Shown here piece by piece: positions 54,454 through 62,851 of a DNA stretch of 64,000 nt. The DNA lies in NCBI RefSeq assembly GCF_000719335.1, contig NZ_JOGB01000035.1:1-64000 (forward strand), in the 5' to 3' direction. Under the pieces are notes generated by a model. The model was not told the origin of the DNA, did no database searches, and was given only the letters and a program-made list of their open reading frames with translations. Every line of letters begins with the position of its first letter. Position 1 is the stretch's first letter. Both the position numbers and the translations under genes were made by a program. Origin of the DNA: Streptomyces sp. NRRL S-87. Its GTDB lineage: Bacteria > Actinomycetota > Actinomycetes > Streptomycetales > Streptomycetaceae.

Positions 54454-55449
54454 CTAGCCGGCGGGGACCAGGGTGTTCTCCGAGCGGCGGCCGGCCAGGT
54501 AGTCGGTGACGTTGCGGACCGTGGCGTCGATGATCTGGCCCACCGCCTCGTGGGTGTAGTACGCCTGGTGCGAGGTGACGAGGACGTTCGGGAAGGTGAT
54601 CAGCCGGGCGAGGGTGTCGTCCGGGACCGCCTCCAGCGACTTGTCGAGGAAGAAGACGCCGGCCTCGGCCTCGTACACGTCCAGGCCGACCCCCGTGAAC
54701 CGGCCCGCCCGCAGCTCGGCGACCAGGGCCTCGGTGTCGATCAGGCCCCCACGACTGGAGTTGACCAGGATCGCGTCGTCCTTCATCGCCGCCAGGGCGG
54801 CGGCGTCCACCAGGTGCTGGGTGGCCTCCAGCAGCGGCACGTGCAGGCTGATCAGGTCCGCCGTGGCGAACAGCTCGTCCTTGTCGACGTACGTCATGCC
54901 CAGCTCGACGCAGGCAGGGTTCGGCACCACGTCCCAGCCGAGCAGGGTCATGCCGAAGCCGTGCGCGATCCGCGTGAAGGCCTCGCCGATCCTGCCGGTG
55001 CCGAGCACGCCGGCCGTACGGCCGTGCACGTCCCGGCCCAGCAGGCCGTTGAGGCGGAAGTCGAAGTCCCGGGTGCGGTTGGAGGCCCGCACGATCCGCC
55101 GGTTCACGGCCATCGCCAGGGTCCAGGCGAACTCGGCCACCGAGTACGGCGAGTAGGCCGAGACCCGGCTGACCGTCATGCCGAGGGACCGGGCCGCGTC
55201 CAGGTCGATGTTGTTGAAGCCGGTGGAGCGCTGGGCGATCATCCTCGTCCCGCCCGCCGACAGGACGTGCAGCACCCGGCGGCCGAGATCGGCGTTGACG
55301 CTGGAGCAGACGACCTCGTAGCCGGTCGCCATCGGCGCCGTGTCCTCGCTCAGGACGACGTCGACGCAGCGCACCTCGCACCGTCCGGCGAACGCCCGCT
55401 CCAGCAGCGGCTTCTCGTCGGCCGTGACACCGAAGGCCAGGATTTCCAC
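54454..55449 (-). CDS. ldhA: D-lactate dehydrogenase-type 2-hydroxyacid dehydrogenase
   Basis: NAD-dependent 2-hydroxyacid dehydrogenase, 331 residues, closest to fermentative D-lactate dehydrogenases. NAD motif GVLGTGRIGEAFTRIAHGFGM, and catalytic Arg in VNSSRGGLIDTEAL, Glu in LDVYEAEAG and His in TSHQAYYTHEAV. The GTG at 55449 has GGGAG 6 bases upstream. Downstream of pfkA on the same strand by 200 bp, but probably a separate unit. Confidence 0.88.
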   Translation of the reverse strand: MEILAFGVTADEKPLLERAFAGRCEVRCVDVVLSEDTAPMATGYEVVCSSVNADLGRRVLHVLSAGGTRMIAQRSTGFNNIDLDAARSLGMTVSRVSAYSPYSVAEFAWTLAMAVNRRIVRASNRTRDFDFRLNGLLGRDVHGRTAGVLGTGRIGEAFTRIAHGFGMTLLGWDVVPNPACVELGMTYVDKDELFATADLISLHVPLLEATQHLVDAAALAAMKDDAILVNSSRGGLIDTEALVAELRAGRFTGVGLDVYEAEAGVFFLDKSLEAVPDDTLARLITFPNVLVTSHQAYYTHEAVGQIIDATVRNVTDYLAGRRSENTLVPAG

Positions 55450-55649
55450 GTGCTGCTCCCGGGGCGAGGGACCATGGGTCGCTTCCGGCGTGGGGGGCAC
55501 GGTGCGCGCCCGGAATCGGCCGGATCTGCCGAATATACGACCCATGGTCCGCGCGGGTGGGCAGGGCAGGCCGGTGGGCGGCGGCCGGCGGCGTCGAACC
55601 GGTGGCGACGACCGGTGGTCCGCGGCGTCGGCCGCCGCCCGGGGGTCGG

Positions 55650-56681
55650 TCAGCCGAAGAAGACCCCGACCTCGCGGTACAGCTCCGGGTCCACGGTCTT
55701 CAGCTTGGCCGTGGCCTCGGCGATCGGCACCCGCACCACGTCCGTGCCGCGCAGCGCGACCATCTTGCCGAAGTCCCCGTCGCGGACGGCCTCGATCGCG
55801 TGCAGCCCGAACCGGGTGGCCAGCCACCGGTCGTACGCGCTGGGCGTGCCGCCCCGCTGCACGTGGCCGAGGACGGTGGTGCGGGCCTCCTTGCCGGTGC
55901 GCTCCTCGATCTCCTTGGCCAGCCACTCCCCCACGCCCGAGAGCCGGACGTGACCGAAGGAGTCGCGGGAGGCGGCGTCCTTGAGGACCAGGTCCCCGTC
56001 CTTGGGCATGGCGCCCTCGGCGACCACCACGATGGGGGCGTAGCTGGCCTTGAAGCGGGAGGTGACCCAGGCGCACACCTGGTCCACGTCGAAGCGCTGC
56101 TCGGGGATGAGGATGACGTTCGCGCCGCCGGCCAGGCCCGAGTGCAGGGCGATCCAGCCGGCGTGCCGGCCCATCACCTCCACCACCAGGACGCGCATGT
56201 GGGACTCGGCGGTGGTGTGCAGCCGGTCGATCGCCTCGGTCGCGATGCCGACCGCGGTGTCGAAGCCGAAGGTGTAGTCGGTGGCCGACAGGTCGTTGTC
56301 GATGGTCTTCGGCACGCCCACGCACGGCACGCCGAACTCCTCGTACAGCCGCGCCGCCACGCCCAGGGTGTCCTCGCCGCCGATCGCGACCAGGGCCTCG
56401 ACCTCGTACTTGGCGAGGTTGTCCTTGATGCGGCGGACGCCGTCCGCAACCTTGAAGGGGTTGGTGCGCGAGGAACCGAGGATGGTGCCGCCGCGCGGCA
56501 GGATCCCGCGTACGGCGGGGATGTCGAGGCGGACCGTGTCGCCGTCCAGGGGGCCGCGCCAGCCGTCCTTGAAGCCGACGAACCGGTACCCGTACTCCTG
56601 GACGCCCTTGCGCACGACCCCGCGGATGACCGCGTTCAGACCGGGGCAGTCGCCGCCGCCGGTGAGCACTCCGACCTTCAT
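55650..56681 (-). CDS. pfkA: 6-phosphofructokinase, group III (PPi-type residue pair)
   Basis: Phosphorylates fructose 6-phosphate in glycolysis. 343 residues. Motifs: GVLTGGGDCPGLNAVIRG, AIGGEDTLG, VPKTIDNDLSATDYTFGFDTA and VMGRHAGWIAL. The residues that select the phosphate donor are Asp (GGEDT, position 104 in E. coli numbering) and Lys (PKTIDND, position 124), both seen in pyrophosphate-using enzymes; ATP enzymes have Gly at each. Many Streptomyces enzymes have Gly-104, so donor use should not be assumed. ATG 56681 with AAGG 4 bases upstream. Confidence 0.92.
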   Translation of the reverse strand: MKVGVLTGGGDCPGLNAVIRGVVRKGVQEYGYRFVGFKDGWRGPLDGDTVRLDIPAVRGILPRGGTILGSSRTNPFKVADGVRRIKDNLAKYEVEALVAIGGEDTLGVAARLYEEFGVPCVGVPKTIDNDLSATDYTFGFDTAVGIATEAIDRLHTTAESHMRVLVVEVMGRHAGWIALHSGLAGGANVILIPEQRFDVDQVCAWVTSRFKASYAPIVVVAEGAMPKDGDLVLKDAASRDSFGHVRLSGVGEWLAKEIEERTGKEARTTVLGHVQRGGTPSAYDRWLATRFGLHAIEAVRDGDFGKMVALRGTDVVRVPIAEATAKLKTVDPELYREVGVFFG

Positions 56682-56824
56682 GGAACCTTCCCTTCGCCAT
56701 CAGGGCCCGCTGGCCCGCATGACGGTCACGCTAGTGGTGACGGAGGGCACCCCGAACGGCCACGGAGCGTCATATCCGGTCGATGTACGGGGACTTGCGT
56801 AGGCGCTTTCACCCGTACGGGGAC

Positions 56825-57511
56825 CTACGCGTCGTCGAGTCCACGCTCGATCGCGTACCGGACGAGCTCGACGCGGTTGTGCAGCTGGAGCTTGCCGAGG
56901 GTGTTCTGGACGTGGTTCTGGACGGTGCGGTGCGAGATGACCAGGCGCTCGGCGATCTGCTTGTACGACAGGCCCTTGGCAACGAGCCGCAGCACCTCGG
57001 TCTCGCGGTCGGTGAGCCGGGGCGCCTCGGGGCCGTCCGGCTCGGCCGGGCCCGCCGGGCCGCCGGCGGCCAGCCGCCGGTACTCACCGAGCACGAGGCC
57101 GGCCAGGCCGGGGGTGAAGACCGGGTCGCCGGCGGCGGTGCGGCGGACGGCGTCGATCAGCTCGTCGGCGCCGGCGGACTTGAGCAGGTAGCCGGTGGCG
57201 CCCGACTTCACGGCCTCGAGCACGTCGGCGTGCTCGCCGCTGGCGGACAGCACCAGCACGCGCAGGGACGGGTCGGCGGCGACGAGCTCCTTGCACACCT
57301 GCACCCCGGGCATGCCGGGCAGGTTGAGGTCGAGCACCAGGACCTGCGGGGCGACCGCCTTGGCCCGGCGCACGGCCTGGGGGCCGTCCCCGGCGGTGGC
57401 CACCACCGCACAGCCGGCCGCCGCGAGGTCGCGGGCGACGGCGTCGCGCCACATCGGGTGGTCGTCCACGACCATCACCCGGATCGCGTCCGCCGCGTGC
57501 TCTTCGCTCAT
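56825..57511 (-). CDS. macR: LuxR/NarL-type response regulator (MacR-type)
   Basis: 228 residues. Receiver domain at the N-terminus (MVVDDHPMWRDAV, phosphorylation Asp in VLVLDLNLPG, GYLLKSAG), then a LuxR helix-turn-helix (LTDRETEVLRLVAKGLSYKQIAERL). It overlaps the macS stop (ATGA). This pair has the position and order of SCO2120/SCO2121, described as MacRS, which affects development in S. coelicolor. Assignment is by context and family. Confidence 0.88.
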   Translation of the reverse strand: MSEEHAADAIRVMVVDDHPMWRDAVARDLAAAGCAVVATAGDGPQAVRRAKAVAPQVLVLDLNLPGMPGVQVCKELVAADPSLRVLVLSASGEHADVLEAVKSGATGYLLKSAGADELIDAVRRTAAGDPVFTPGLAGLVLGEYRRLAAGGPAGPAEPDGPEAPRLTDRETEVLRLVAKGLSYKQIAERLVISHRTVQNHVQNTLGKLQLHNRVELVRYAIERGLDDA

Positions 57512-58755
57512 CGTCCCGCCCCGTTCTTTGGAACCCTCAGTTCGACCTCCGTACCCTGCCCGGGTACGGAGTACAGCTCGGCCGTGCCGCCCAGGTCGCG
57601 CAGCCGGCCGCGGATCGACAGGGCCACCCCCATCCGGCCCTCGCCCTCCGCCTGCACCAGCCGGCCCTCGGGGATGCCCGGCCCGTCGTCCCGGACGGTG
57701 ACGATCACCTCGTCCGGCTCGTCCTCGACCAGGATCCACGCCCGCGCCTGCTCACCCGCGTGCCGGCGGACGTTGTCCAGGGCGGCCCCTGCCGCCGCCG
57801 CCAGCTCGCGGGCGGCCGGCCCGGGGAGCAGCACCGGCGCGCCCGGTTCGGCGAACGAGACGCGGGAGCCGGCGTGCGGCGCGAGCAGGGTGCGCACGTC
57901 CACCGCGGCCGCCGGATCCTCGTCCGGGTCGGCCCCGCCGGCCCCCTCCGCCTCGTCCACGGCACTGACCAGCGCGCCGCGGGCCTCGTCGCGCGAGACC
58001 CGGGCGGCGGGCAGCACTCCGGTGGAGACGAGGGTGCGCAGCGCGACCTCCTGCTCCCCGGCCATCCGGCCGAGCTCCGCGGCCTCTCCGCCGAGGGCGG
58101 CGCCGCGCCGCTGGACCATGGCCAGGACCTGCAGGACGCCGTCGTGGATGTCCCGGGCGAGCCGCTCCCGCTCGCGGGTGGCCGCCTCGATCTCCAGGGC
58201 GCGGGCGAGGGTCTCCTCGCTGGCCCGGGCGACCTGGACGACGTACCCGATCGCGATCGAGGCGACCCAGACCAGCAGCACGTTGTGGAGGGTGTCGCGG
58301 GTGGGGGCGCCCCGTTGGACGATGTTGGCGACGGCCACGAGGGTGGAGGCGAAGCCGGCCCAGCGCCAGCCGCCCTTGAGGGCGAAGGCGAGGACGGAGC
58401 CCGCGGTCCATATCGACGGCAGCGTCGGGCCGCCGGCGGCGATCCGGGCGGCGGAGTCCGCGACGGGGGTCAGCAGGATGCCGGTCAGGGCCAGGCCCAG
58501 GTCGGCGCCGAGGAACCAGCGCGAGCAGCGGGCCGCGCCCGAGACCTGGCGCAGGGTGGCCAGGGTCCACACGACGAGGACGGCGAGGTAGCCGGCGGCC
58601 ACCCAGGGCCGGGGGAAGTGGCGGTGGTCGGCGAGGAAGAGCCCCACCGCGTACAGCGCGGTCAGCGGCCGGTATGCGGTCAGGGCCCGCCACAGCGGCT
58701 GTTCCACGGACATGCGCACGACACGCACACCCCGTTCGCGCTTGGCCATCCCCAC
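57508..58755 (-). CDS. macS: Sensor histidine kinase (MacS-type)
   Basis: 415 residues. About five to six N-terminal membrane segments (about 30-175) with little extracellular sequence, then a HisKA_3-type dimerisation helix with the phosphoacceptor His in ERLARDIHDGVLQVLAMV, and an HATPase domain (ALDNVRRHAGEQ, VRDDGPGIPEG). An internal Glu/Asp-rich stretch (about 275) is unusual. The start may be GTG 58755 or ATG 58749 two codons later. Confidence 0.9.
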   Translation of the reverse strand: MGMAKRERGVRVVRMSVEQPLWRALTAYRPLTALYAVGLFLADHRHFPRPWVAAGYLAVLVVWTLATLRQVSGAARCSRWFLGADLGLALTGILLTPVADSAARIAAGGPTLPSIWTAGSVLAFALKGGWRWAGFASTLVAVANIVQRGAPTRDTLHNVLLVWVASIAIGYVVQVARASEETLARALEIEAATRERERLARDIHDGVLQVLAMVQRRGAALGGEAAELGRMAGEQEVALRTLVSTGVLPAARVSRDEARGALVSAVDEAEGAGGADPDEDPAAAVDVRTLLAPHAGSRVSFAEPGAPVLLPGPAARELAAAAGAALDNVRRHAGEQARAWILVEDEPDEVIVTVRDDGPGIPEGRLVQAEGEGRMGVALSIRGRLRDLGGTAELYSVPGQGTEVELRVPKNGAGR

Positions 58756-58802
58756 CCCCAGGTAACGCAGGTCCGGCGCGGTGCGGGCCGGCCGGACCCG
58801 GG

Positions 58803-59636
58803 TCAGTGAGCCGTGCCCGTGCCGTCGGCTTCGGCGTCGGGCGCGCCGCCGGCGGCCGCGCCGCCCTCGGACCCGGCGGTCCTCGCCTCGGCGGACCGGG
58901 CTTCCCTGGCCTCGGCCGCGGCGTGCTTGGCGGCTTCCTTGGCGGCCTTCTCGGCGTCGGCCATCTGGCGCTTGGCCGCGGTCGCGTAGATGTCGACGTA
59001 CTCCTGGCCGGACAGCTTCATGATCTCGTACATGACCTCGTCGGTCACCGAGCGCAGGATGAAGCGGTCGCCGTCCATGCCCTGGTAGCGGCTGAAGTCC
59101 AGCGGCTTGCCGATCCGGATGCCGGGGCGCATCAGCTTCGGGACGACCTTGCCGGGGGGCTGGATCTTCTCGGTGTCGATCATCGCGACCGGGATCACGG
59201 GCGCGCCCGTGGCCAGCGCGACGCGCGCCAGGCCGCCGGGCTTGCCGCGGTAGAGCCGGCCGTCGGGCGACCGGGTGCCCTCGGGGTAGATGCCGAAGAG
59301 CTCACCGCGCTCGATGACCTCGATGCCGCTCTTGATGGCGGCCTCCCCGGCGCCGCGGGCACCGGAGCGGTCGACGGGGAGCTGGCCGACGCCCTTGAAG
59401 AAGGCGGCCGTCAGCTTGCCCTTGAGGCCCGGGGAGGTGAAGTACTCGGCCTTCGCGATGAAGGTGACCTTGCGGTCGAGGACCGCGGGGAGGAAGAACG
59501 AGTCCGAGAAGGAGAGGTGGTTGCTCGCGAGGATCGCCGGGCCTTCGGCGGGAATGTTCTCGAGGCCCTCCACCCAGGGCCTGAAGGCGAGCTTCAGGGA
59601 TCCCCCGATGGAGAACTTCATTGCGCCGTAGATCAA
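58803..59636 (-). CDS. Lysophospholipid acyltransferase (PlsC-type)
   Basis: 1-acylglycerol-3-phosphate acyltransferase family, 277 residues. NHLSFSDSFFLP carries the NHX4D motif, with GIYPEGTRSPDGRLYRGKPG and PVIPVAMI further on. The Ala-rich C-terminal 60 residues are low-complexity. The start is the TTG at 59636, which has AGGAAGG 8 bases upstream; the ATG at 59621 (MKFSIGG) lacks a ribosome site. Membrane-associated phosphatidic acid synthesis is the likely role. Confidence 0.88.
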   Translation of the reverse strand: MIYGAMKFSIGGSLKLAFRPWVEGLENIPAEGPAILASNHLSFSDSFFLPAVLDRKVTFIAKAEYFTSPGLKGKLTAAFFKGVGQLPVDRSGARGAGEAAIKSGIEVIERGELFGIYPEGTRSPDGRLYRGKPGGLARVALATGAPVIPVAMIDTEKIQPPGKVVPKLMRPGIRIGKPLDFSRYQGMDGDRFILRSVTDEVMYEIMKLSGQEYVDIYATAAKRQMADAEKAAKEAAKHAAAEAREARSAEARTAGSEGGAAAGGAPDAEADGTGTAH

Positions 59637-59812
59637 CTCGTAAGCCTTCCTGTGTCGTCGATCAGACCTTAACCCCTGCGGGGCCCGGGCTCGCGCCCGC
59701 AGGGTCTGCAGCGTCGCCGACCCTGGTCGGTGTCATCCCGGTCGCGTACCGTGAGGGACACACAGCGCACCCCTTTTCGTTCCCCCTTCCGCCCCCTGAA
59801 CAGGAGATCCTG

Positions 59813-60601
59813 GTGCCCGTCCTCCCTGGAGCCGAGCCGTTCCGCCACGAGGGCGGAGAGGTCGGCGTACTCCTCTGCCACGGCTTCACCGGTTCCCCCC
59901 AGTCCCTGCGCCCCTGGGCCGAGTTCCTGGCCGCCCGCGGACTGACGGTCTCCCTGCCCCTGCTGCCCGGTCACGGCACGCGCTGGCAGGACATGCAGCT
60001 CACCGGCTGGCAGGACTGGTACGCCGAGGTCGACCGGGCCCTGCGCGAGCTGCTGGACCGCTGCGAGCAGGTGTTCGTCATGGGCCTGTCGATGGGCGGC
60101 GCGCTGACCCTGCGGCTCGCGGCCCGGCACGGGGACGCGGTCAGCGGCATCGTGCTGGTGAACCCGGCCAACAAGGTGCACGACAAGCTCGCGGTGCTGC
60201 TGCCGGTGGTCAAGCACGTCGTGCGCTCCGCGCCGGGCATCGCGAGCGACATCGCGAAGCCGGGCTCGGAGGAGGTGGGCTACGACCGGGTGCCGACCCG
60301 GGCCGCGCACTCGCTGCGCGAGTTCCTGAAGCTGGTGGACGCGGAGCTGCCGCAGGTCACGCAGCCGGTGCTGCTGCTGCACAGCCCGCAGGACCACGTG
60401 GTACCGCCGGCGGACTCGGCCCGGGTGCTGAGCCGGATCTCCTCGTCGGACGTGACCGAGACGCTGCTGGAACAGAGCTACCACGTGGCGACGTTGGACC
60501 ATGACGCGGATCGCATCTTCCAGGATTCGTTCGAATTCGTCGCCCGGCTCGCTCCGAAGGCCGGCGCGCTCGGCAAGGAGGGGACGGCCACCGGTGGCTG
60601 A
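59813..60601 (+). CDS. Alpha/beta hydrolase (esterase/lipase type)
   Basis: 262 residues. Oxyanion motif LLCHGFTGSPQSLRPWAEFLA, nucleophile in GLSMGGAL, catalytic Asp in SPQDHVVPP and His in EQSYHVATLDHD, the full triad of carboxylesterases such as monoacylglycerol lipases. GTG 59813 has AGGAGATCCTG just upstream. The next gene starts inside its last 8 bases. Divergent from the acyltransferase gene; both may act on glycerolipids, which is inference. Confidence 0.9.
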   Translation: MPVLPGAEPFRHEGGEVGVLLCHGFTGSPQSLRPWAEFLAARGLTVSLPLLPGHGTRWQDMQLTGWQDWYAEVDRALRELLDRCEQVFVMGLSMGGALTLRLAARHGDAVSGIVLVNPANKVHDKLAVLLPVVKHVVRSAPGIASDIAKPGSEEVGYDRVPTRAAHSLREFLKLVDAELPQVTQPVLLLHSPQDHVVPPADSARVLSRISSSDVTETLLEQSYHVATLDHDADRIFQDSFEFVARLAPKAGALGKEGTATGG

Positions 60602-61151
60602 GCAGGACGGCAAGATCTCGAACGGCGGCGGCGAGCCGCTGGACGAGGAAGCGGCATGGGCCGCGATCGTCGCGGGGTACGGCGCCGAGCCGCCGGACCC
60701 GCCGGGCGCCAAGCCGTTCAAGCCGATCGAGGACCTGCTGCTGCCGGAGCCGCCGGACGAGGAGCCGGAGGCTCCGAAGCCCGCGCAGGAGCCGAAGCCG
60801 CCGCTGGGCAGCTCGATCGTGTTCGCACCCGGCGTCGGTGCGGGCCCGCGCGACCACTCGCTGCCCGAGCCCTCCGACGACGCGGACGACGCGGACGACG
60901 ACGGGGCCCACTTCGTGCAGCCCGACCCGGCGCTGCCGGAGGCCGACACCACGGCGAAGTTCGCGTGGCTGGCGGTGGTGGGCGGGCCGGTGCTGCTGCT
61001 GCTCGCGGTGCTGCTGCAGTGGGACATGACCTGGTGGCTCACCACGCTGGGCGTGGGCGGCTTCCTCGGCGGCTTCGCCACGCTCGTCGCCCGGATGCGC
61101 GGCGACGACGAGGACGGCGACGACGACCCGGGCCGCGGCGCGGTCGTCTGA
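60594..61151 (+). CDS. Acidic, proline-rich protein with C-terminal membrane segments
   Basis: 185 residues, not recognised. A disordered acidic/proline-rich region covers about 1-120, with an Asp-rich run near residue 100. Two membrane helices follow at about 125-142 and 145-165 (FAWLAVVGGPVLLLLAVLL, then WWLTTLGVGGFLGG), and an Asp/Gly-rich tail. GTG 60594 overlaps the hydrolase stop. An AAGGAGG lies 12 bases upstream. The operon position suggests association with the hydrolase. Confidence 0.8.
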   Translation: MAEQDGKISNGGGEPLDEEAAWAAIVAGYGAEPPDPPGAKPFKPIEDLLLPEPPDEEPEAPKPAQEPKPPLGSSIVFAPGVGAGPRDHSLPEPSDDADDADDDGAHFVQPDPALPEADTTAKFAWLAVVGGPVLLLLAVLLQWDMTWWLTTLGVGGFLGGFATLVARMRGDDEDGDDDPGRGAVV

Positions 61152-61181
61152 CCGGCGCCGCGCGGCTCGGGCGGATCTCGT

Positions 61182-61219
61182 GGAGGTGCCCCTTCTCCGG
61201 CCGGAGGAGGGGCACCTCC
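61182..61219 (+). terminator. Terminator after the hydrolase operon
   Basis: Arms of 12 bp (GGAGGTGCCCCT with AGGGGCACCTCC) plus an inner TCTCC/GGAGG stem around GGCC, 30 bp after the stop codon. Confidence 0.75.
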
Positions 61220-61246
61220 GTCCATCGAGGCTCGTAGGCTGGCCCG

Positions 61247-61387
61247 GTGATCCGTACCGTGGTGCTGGACGGGGGCGAGACCCTCACGCGCGACGACCGC
61301 TACTGGGCGTCATGGGCCGACTGGCTGCACGTGCCGAGGCACACGCTGTCCGCTCTCGTGGACCTCGTCGCGATCGTCAGCGAGTGA
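61247..61387 (+). pseudogene. HAD-superfamily hydrolase remnant
   Basis: The 46-codon frame starts VIRTVVLDGGETLTRDDRYW, which resembles the first HAD motif (hxDxGxT) and following segment of Cof/YjjG-like enzymes, then ends early with DLVAIVSE. The remaining catalytic motifs are missing downstream. It looks like the 5' end of a hydrolase gene whose 3' part was lost when accessory sequence entered, or was replaced. Confidence 0.6.
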
Positions 61388-61469
61388 CTGCGGAGTGACG
61401 ATGCGCTTGCGCTGATCTCGGCACTGCATTCTCTCTGCCGCACCGAACCACGGCGGCAAGGAGAGAACC

Positions 61470-61783
61470 ATGAACGTGATCAGTACACGCCTCGACCCGA
61501 ACGCTGGCGCCGCCTTGGTGAAGCGGGCCCTGGTGCCGTTCGAGCGCAAGCCGTCCGGGGACGAGACCGCCAGGCTTACCGACGGCCTGCTGCGGCACGG
61601 CAAGCAGGTCCGCGATGCCGTGGCGCGCAACGGTGGAGGTGCGGCGCGGCTGCTCGCGGACTGGGACCGGATCAGCGAGAGGGGCCGGAGCCCGGCGTAT
61701 TCGGATCCTGGACGTACTTTCGGCCCCTCGCGCGGGGCATCCGCGAGCTCTACCGTTCGCTCGACGTCGAGATCGCGCCGTGA
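61470..61783 (+). pseudogene. Small unrecognised gene with a frameshift in a G-run
   Basis: ATG 61470 has AAGGAGAG 4 bases upstream. The frame reads MNVISTRLDPNAG..., ADWDRISERG (about residue 72), then loses sense. The next frame reads PEPGVFGSWTYFRPLARGIRELYRSLDVEIAP and stops at 61783, 4 bases into the next gene (GTGA). One extra G in GAGAGGGG at 61677-61684 would join them into about 104 residues. No family was recognised. It is adjacent to a Cys-rich gene in a patch of slightly lower GC. Confidence 0.65.
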
Positions 61784-62136
61784 CGGCCCGCATTTGCTGT
61801 CGCTGCCAGCGGCACATCTCCCGCAACGAGGTGAAGCTCGCCCATGTCGATTCCATGAGTGGCGGGCGAGCCGACGCATGCGCACACCACGACGATGACC
61901 CCGAGTGCGCAGCTCCGCTCCGCCCGCTTCCCCGGCTCCGGTGCGAGCCCCCGCCTGCCCTCCCGCCGGCGCAGTCGGGCAGCCGGAGGGATGGCCGGGG
62001 GATGGCGCCGCCGTCAGGCCCGCAGGCGCAGGGCCGCCAGGACCGGGAGGTGGTCGGTGGCGGACAGGAGGTCCGCCGAGGAGACGCCCGGGAGGGCGGT
62101 GGGCACGCCGCAGCCGAGGACCTCGACGGCCGGTGA
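61780..62136 (+). CDS. Cys/His-rich small protein, accessory type
   Basis: Frame from GTG 61780 begins MTARICCRCQRHISRNEVK and includes DSMSGGRADACAHHDDDPEC; the CCxxC and later His and Cys residues suggest a metal-binding ribbon seen in small Streptomyces accessory proteins, although no family is claimed. From about residue 50 the frame is low-complexity and runs into the opposite-strand EEP gene by 123 bp, so the true 3' end is probably altered or much earlier. Confidence 0.5.
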   Translation: MTARICCRCQRHISRNEVKLAHVDSMSGGRADACAHHDDDPECAAPLRPLPRLRCEPPPALPPAQSGSRRDGRGMAPPSGPQAQGRQDREVVGGGQEVRRGDAREGGGHAAAEDLDGR

Positions 62137-62775
62137 GGCGAACACGGCGTCGATGCGGCGCTCCGGCCGGGCCGCCGGGAAGGTGGGGCCCGATCCCCAC
62201 GGGCGGACCGCCCAGCAGTCCTGGAGCTCCGCGCCGAGCAGCCCGAACGCGGGACCCCCGGGTCCTTCGTTGACGTCCGCCGCCGCGATCGCGTACGGCA
62301 CGTCCAGCTCGCGCAGCTTCGCCAGCAGCAGCCCCGCCTGCGCCCGGCGTTCGTCCCGCGCGAGCGAGAGGTGGGCGGAGACGACGCCCACCCGGGCCCC
62401 TCCGAAGCGGACGACGGCGGTCGCGAAGCCCCGGCGGTGCTGTCCGGGGACGAGCGGGAGCAGCACGTCCTCGGTGCGTTCCACGAAGGCCCGCAGCGAG
62501 CACAGCAGCAGGGGGCCGGCGGCGGTGGCCCCGCCGCCGAGGACCACCAGGTCGGTCTTCGCGGCCAGCCGGGCCGCGTGCTTGCGCCAGCGGAAGAACC
62601 GCGGCGCCTCCTGGACGAACACCAGGTCGGGGGCGCAGGCCCGGATCACCCGGGCCAGTGCCTCCTCGTCGTCGCGCAGCGAGCGGATGTTGTAGGAGAG
62701 CACCCGGATGACGGCGGAGCCGTCCGCCTCGGTCCGGGATTCGGGGAGGTCCACGTCGAGTTCGCCAGTCGCCAT
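62014..62775 (-). CDS. Endonuclease/exonuclease/phosphatase family protein
   Basis: EEP-fold hydrolase, 253 residues. Metal-binding and catalytic motifs: VLSYNIRSLRDDEEAL, VFVQEAPRFF (Glu), VVSAHLSLARDER (His), AAADVNEGPGG (Asp-x-Asn) and LSATDHLPVLAAL (Asp-His). Substrate may be DNA, RNA or a phospholipid headgroup; the family does not tell. Start ATG 62775. Divergent from nothing; downstream of glkA on the same strand. Confidence 0.85.
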   Translation of the reverse strand: MATGELDVDLPESRTEADGSAVIRVLSYNIRSLRDDEEALARVIRACAPDLVFVQEAPRFFRWRKHAARLAAKTDLVVLGGGATAAGPLLLCSLRAFVERTEDVLLPLVPGQHRRGFATAVVRFGGARVGVVSAHLSLARDERRAQAGLLLAKLRELDVPYAIAAADVNEGPGGPAFGLLGAELQDCWAVRPWGSGPTFPAARPERRIDAVFASPAVEVLGCGVPTALPGVSSADLLSATDHLPVLAALRLRA

Positions 62776-62851
62776 GGGGCCAACATAGGCAGTCGCCCGC
62801 CGCGGCCACAGGGGGCGCGACGGGCGACCGTACGCAACGGGTCCGCGGGCG

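Noticed and set aside
61247..62136. Integrated mobile element
   Set aside because: No integrase, transposase, terminal repeats or tRNA target were found; only a small accessory patch is supported.
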